The notes beneath the pieces are model-generated. The model worked only from the letters and a program-made list of their open reading frames with translations. It did not search any database and was not told the DNA's origin. The position numbers and the translations under genes were made by a program. Source: Dipteris shenzhenensis (Eukaryota; Polypodiophyta; Polypodiopsida; Gleicheniales). Taken from it: DNA of 64,000 nucleotides. The stretch lies in the NCBI GenBank assembly GCA_047967505.1, contig CM106540.1; one strand, written 5' to 3'. Below are positions 58,932-64,000 of the stretch, in pieces (within the stretch, counting starts at the first letter, position 1; each line of letters starts with the position of its first letter).

Positions 58932-61184
58932 TCATTGCATTATATCTTGTGTGGATTGTTATCTGTCATGTTTTGGCTTCATGTAAAGGTTAGTCTGAAC
59001 GTGCCAGCAAAACCATCGGCTTGGCCATTGTAATATTATCACATCTTTTGAGCATGTTCTAGAAGGCTCCCTATAGAAATGTTGCTTATAACTCAGAGCC
59101 AAAGGAAGTTGTGAACATGAAAAAAAGTTCAGCTTCAAGTTTTTTGTAGGAGTCTGTATTCTGACTAAATTGTACAGTTGTGGAGACAGGTCTTCCATTT
59201 ATTATAGCCAAGGCAACAGGGTTACAAAAGACCTTTGTGGCAGGCTTCTACAAGAAGTCACTATCCACCTGAGGTAGTTCTTGTATGTGATTTTTGCTTG
59301 TTTCTCATTGTATCATCACAAATTATTTATTCATAAGGGACAGGCTACAGGGCATTCCACCTCAAACTAAGTTCTCTCATCAGCTTCCTAGTCTTTTTTT
59401 CTCAGGGAAATTCATGTTGGATTTCTACATTTTAGGTGGTCCATTCCTTTATTTTTCAATAATTTCAGTTTTAAGTGTGGATTGGTACAAGGTAAAATTT
59501 CATAAGAGACCAATGTCATAAATAAATTTCCATGTTAACAAGCTCTTGCTAAGACGTGCACGTGCAAAGGACTATGGCCAACCATGCACATTTTCAAACA
59601 TGGGGGAGGTGCTAATGTGCGTGTGTGTGTGCATGTGCGTGTGCACACGCGCGGGTGTGGAAGACTTCAGAAGTGGAAAATTCATCTCCAATTAAGGTAG
59701 GGTGAAAAAATGGCCACCATTTGTAGTAGAAATTCCTTCATAAGCATACAAAATAAGAGTGCACAAGTGTATGTGGACATTGTCTCCTTATATATTAGAA
59801 ATATAGCAAGAAAATTGGAGGTTCAAGTTGTAAGAGTTTTAGCCTTTTTTATTTTGTTTTGAATAATGGTAGTCGTGGTGGTAATTGATAGGCTATGCAT
59901 ACAGAGACTTGGTCGGTCCAATAGGCTTCACTTGTTTCTATATGACTATTTTTGTAGGTGAATTTATCCAAATGTGATCAATTTGTGACTTCTAAATTGT
60001 AGTTAGGGCTTTATTTGCTAGATGTAGCTGGTTCATGAAAGACGAATGTTTGACGATCCACAAGGTTCTCTTTTTCTATATTTGCACAAATTCCATTTTG
60101 AATATTGAATAGCATGCTTCAGTAGAATGTATTGCTATTATCAACATTGACTATCTTGAATTTGGCTAGAAATGTGCTCTGATCACCTCAAGCCCTTTTG
60201 TAGTCATTTTGTTTTAAAGTTAGGTAGAGTTTAAGCTTATATAGTAGTGAGGCATGCAAATCCATCTGTAAATCTGAATAAAAGGAAGGCTTAAATTGCA
60301 TGGCCAATATTTGGGCATATCATACTCATCGACTTCTCATTCATGATAGATGTTTTCCTGAAACAAATTTAAGAAAGTGCACTTTTCTCCTTGCATTGCC
60401 ATACAAGGGTTAGGTCTTTAAATAAGCATAAGGCCAACTTTATCAACTTGAAAGAGATACTTAGCCTTATATATTCTTTGGAGCTTGTCTTTGACTTCTT
60501 TTCTTGAGGGACCCCTTGAGTCTTCTCTCATGGAGTGATTTGTAGATATATTGATACTATTTCCAAGTAGTGTGAACCTCTTCTTAGAATGGCTTTAGAA
60601 ATAAATACTCTGAAATAAATTCTATTCACTACACAATTGCTCCCAATTCTCAATGGTCTTCATACCAAACACTTACCATGCTAGTCAGACATAAACTTGG
60701 AGGGTTCATCATCCTTGTCTTCATTTATTTTTGCTAAAAAAGAAGTAACATGTCATTCCATATTTCTAATGTAGAGTTAGTGTCTCCAACACTGAACATT
60801 CCACTACCTCTCCCTTGCGAGATGTGTTCATCCTTTGCTAGATAGCTTGGAATTCTTTAGTGGGAAGGCTACCATTAGGAAGACTAGCTTCATACTCAAT
60901 TATATGCCTTACATGTCCCTGACCTTTGATCCATTTATAAATACTCGTCCGAACCAAAACTAAATATTTGTTCTATTTCTCATTCAAATCACTACAATGT
61001 GATTAAGGCCCTTGATCGATAGTATTTTGATGATTTTGCGACTTATTGCACTTTTTAGATTCTATTTCTTATTGAGATCACTACAACTCGATAAGGCCCC
61101 TCCATTGTATTCTAAACACGAGGGGTGGAACTAGCGCTTAAGGAGCACGGAGTAAGGGAGCGAGTGGTCTTTGGGTTCTACGGC
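58932..61184 (+). other. Kinesin 3' untranslated region and flank
   Basis: No gene recognised after the stop. A candidate poly(A) signal AATAAA is at 59521-59526, but the transcript end cannot be placed from sequence. A GT/GC-rich repeat stretch (TGTGCGTGTGTGTGTGCATG) lies at about 59615-59655. Confidence 0.4.
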
Positions 61185-61862
61185 TTGTGAGTGGAGAGGG
61201 CAAGGATCTTGAGATTGGTATTGCGTCTCATGACGTAGGGGAGACTTGGAGGGATTGGAGTGTGCAAACTCGTCTACATCCCTCATGCTACCACAATTGC
61301 CTCGATTCTTACTACTCTTTTTGGACCTACGATGGGTATGTCCATGTGATGACCCCTCGGAAGGGGCTATAGTCCCTAATCTACCCTCGAGGGGTGTAAG
61401 AGAGGAAATAGCTAAGGTAAAGCTGTCAATGTCCCTGATCTACCCTCAAGGGATATAGGAGAGGTAATAGCTAAGGTCCTTTGGGACAAGAGAGAGAAAT
61501 CGCATTGTGATGATTCCAAGTCATTGTGAGTGGAGAGGGCAAGGATCTTGAGATTGGTATTGCGTCTCATGACGTAGGGGAGACTTGGAGGGATTGGAGT
61601 GTGCAAACTCGTCTACATCCCTCATGCTACCACAATTGCCTCGATTCTTACTACTCTTTTTGGACCTACGATGGGTATGTCCATGTGATGACCCCTCGGA
61701 AGGGGCTATAGTCCCTAATCTACCCTCGAGGGGTGTAAGAGAGGAAATAGCTAAGGTAAAGCTGTCAATGTCCCTGATCTACCCTCAAGGGATATAGGAG
61801 AGGTAATAGCTAAGGTCCTTTGGGACAAGAGAGAGAAATCGCATTGTGATGATTCCAAGTCT
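61185..61862 (+). repeat. Two tandem copies of a 339-bp unit
   Basis: TTGTGAGTGGAGAGGGCAAG starts each copy at 61185 and 61524. I see no difference between the copies. Each unit also contains an internal pair of about 45-bp subrepeats (CTACCCTCGAGGGGTGTAAG and CTACCCTCAAGGGATATAGG). The 61-codon and 70-codon frames in each copy are identical but match no known protein. Confidence 0.95.
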
Positions 61863-62229
61863 TTGTTAGTTTTGTTGGAATTTAGACACTCAAGTATCTA
61901 CAATAGTTCAAGGATGATTCCTTCCCTTGTACTTATATACAAATAGCTAAAACAAAACAAACAGCTATCAAGTTCAATATAAGTGATCCAAAGGTAGGAA
62001 TGCAAGCAAGGAAAAGGTATCAAAAGTAATCTTGCATTCTTAACACTAGTTTGATAGAAGGATAGAAAAATGTCTTATGATACTTTTTGTTCTATTAATT
62101 TATCAAGGAGAGTGGCATATTGCATCTCGCTCCAATCAGGAGGCAAAGAATGAAGATTACAGAAGTTCCTCAACAAATACATTTCAATAAAAATTCATCT
62201 CAATACTCAAATTTCGATATGTCTAGAAA

Positions 62230-62450
62230 TTGTTAATGATTAAATGAAGCGGAGAGGAGGGAAGATGATTCACTAAGGCCTAAGGAGGAGGAGAGGAGAG
62301 CTAGGGAGGAGCTAAGGAAGAATGGCATGGAGAAGAGGAGGCGAGAAAAAGATAGGAGGTCGGCTATCAGGCTGATTAATTCTATAAACATGGTTGCATT
62401 AGAGCAAAGGGGAAGCTCATTTGATGTTATGTTTGCCATTCAGAAGTGAC
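62230..62450 (+). other. Short Arg/Glu-rich open stretch
   Basis: Translates with RRAREELRKNGMEKRRREKD followed by SAIRLINSINMVALEQRGSS and a stop. Highly charged. It could be part of a transposase or unrelated low-complexity coding; I do not recognise a family. Confidence 0.3.
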
Positions 62451-63439
62451 CTTGGTACTTTCCATTTACTAGAGAGGGTATCTCAAAAGGAGGTTAATGA
62501 TAGAGTGATGATTGCCATTTTGAAGGTTTGCTATTAAAAAAATCTTGGCTTGATATTGTAGTATTTTGATTGAAGCTAATGAGATAATGTTCATTTATTT
62601 TTTAGTGCAATATCACACTTTTATCTTAATATACAAAGAAGTGTATATATGATGTATCCTTGTTGCCAGTCAGATTCCAACAAAAAGCCTAGTAGGGTGT
62701 GCACCATGAAACCCATAAGAGTGTCCAGAGGATTGTCCAACAAGGTGGTGGTGATCAGCAAGTAATCCAACAAAGAACATAGTTTTTTGTCCAATAGGGA
62801 GTCTAGCATTGCTTCTAGCAAAGGGTCCGACATAGCAACTAATACAGCTAGCAGCAAAGTGGTGACCAGCACTGGTGAATCATTTGTTAACAAAAATAAT
62901 AGAGATCAACAGGTCCAAGTTGATGTTGAGGAGTGATTGAGATTTTCCAACCTCTGTTGGAAGCTCAATCCTACTTTTGGAAAGCTTACTACTATTGAAG
63001 CTTTTAGATTTTCACATATATGTTCTTTTTTACTCTTGCTTCTTGGGGTCTAGTTACTTATGTAAGAATGGCTTTGTAAAGACTAATCTTATGATCCATA
63101 ATATAATACAAATACTTCCTTTTGCTCAATAAAAATAAGTGTATTTATGGTCTACAATACTTGGCAATAAGGAAAAGTCCATATTGGATGCCATCCTTGG
63201 TTGACGTCGATGAATTTGGATGAGGTGCAAGTTAAATATATGGCATACCATGAGAAGTAAGTAACATCACATCTATTTTACTCTTGCATTGGGAGGATTT
63301 TGTTAAATAATAATTGTTCTTAATTGGTCATGGAGCTCACATTGGATTTTGTTGGTTTTAGACATTAAGCCAAGTACTCAATTCAATTGTAGATGACATG
63401 ACACCATAAAATAGTAAGTGTACACTTAATATGTTATTA

Positions 63440-63600
63440 CTGCTATGTTGTTAAGGTGAGCACATTGGCAAGCAAATTGATATCTGTGGAGAGTGCTACA
63501 ATTGCATACTCCTTCTCAACCATTTTTTGAATTGAAGTTACATATACACAATACAATATTTCTATATTGTGTTATTTTCATATTTCTTCACGATTTTTTA
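63440..63600 (+). pseudogene. Possible hAT transposase C-terminal remnant
   Basis: LASKLISVESATIAYSF then, after a stop, EVTYTQYNISIL. These resemble the hAT dimerisation domain (L-S-x-x-x-S-S-A-x-x-E-R followed by VHYNLRL). Very short and degraded; a chance match is possible. Confidence 0.25.
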
Positions 63601-64000
63601 ATTCATAATAACATATTTAGTTTCCTTGTATAATTTTGAGATGAGAGCATATACAAGGATGGATCTACAGGCATTTAGGAATGAGACCTTTCAAAAACTA
63701 GTTGCTAACATTGGGGAGTGCCTTCAAATGTTCAATAGGGCTTTGTTACCCCTCTTGAAAGCCCTCCACCAAGGGTACCTATGAGCAAAAACTCCTCCCT
63801 GGAATGCAGATAGTAGCTTCCCTTTTCATAGCCCATTGGGCAATTACTCTTTGTTTATCTTAATGAACCACAAATATTGGTTTATTTGTAAGATTATGTC
63901 TTAAATATTGAACCAACAAAGATGTTTTCGTGTGATATCATATTTTATCCTTTAAACTCAAAATAGATTTATGTACAAGTATATTTGTTGAAGGCTTGAA

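Larger units (their letters stand above)
61863..64000. other. 3' intergenic sequence
   Basis: AT-rich, with no clear gene apart from the two weak candidates listed separately. Confidence 0.5.

Overview
The window is nuclear DNA of a land plant. A single recognisable host gene runs across almost all of it: the 3' part of an armadillo-repeat kinesin (ARK / ungrouped plant kinesin). Sixteen coding exons on the + strand, from 973 to 58931, encode about 781 residues: motor domain from just before the P-loop, neck, coiled coil, Ser-rich linker and C-terminal armadillo repeats. The N-terminal exons (roughly the first 150 residues) lie upstream of the window. Four introns are very large (about 21.9, 6.5, 9.9 and 14.2 kb) and full of decayed transposable elements. 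Such introns suggest a large, repeat-rich genome such as a fern, lycophyte or gymnosperm. No sequence marker in the window settles which.

Layout. 1-972: intron sequence upstream of the first visible exon. 1159-23021 (intron a): a Ty3/gypsy chromovirus with both LTRs (3904-12757) whose gag is split by an LTR of another family; three LINE ORF1 remnants on the - strand (12760-16130); a LINE ORF2 tail on the - strand (to 17460); a 5'-truncated Ty1/copia element (17465 to about 20160 or beyond). 23022-24820: five compact motor exons. 24821-31319: a 5'-truncated + strand LINE (26042-30099) carrying a tiny antisense insertion of its own family. 31320-32028: neck and coiled-coil exons. 32029-41881: an LTR with a 442-bp terminal-inverted-repeat element nested in it, a - strand gypsy gag/protease fragment, a polypurine tract of about 550 bp, a decayed reverse transcriptase of Penelope-like type and a copia gag/protease remnant. 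41882-43685: coiled-coil and first armadillo exons. 43686-57873: LINE ORF2 tail, gypsy integrase tail, LINE fragments, a second gypsy chromovirus (50083 to about 56490) and a third gypsy RT/RNase H fragment. 57874-58931: last armadillo exons and stop. 58932-64000: 3' flank with a 339-bp tandem duplication that looks identical by eye and a possible hAT transposase remnant.

The kinesin reading frame joins cleanly at nearly every splice junction, so the gene appears functional despite its introns. All transposon genes visible here carry stops or frameshifts. The most unusual signals are: a dense array of short hairpins, most with UNCG-type tetraloops and compensating stem changes, just after the pol stop of the second gypsy element (55698-56026); the Penelope-like reverse transcriptase at 37670-38630; and the nested small elements with clean target-site duplications.
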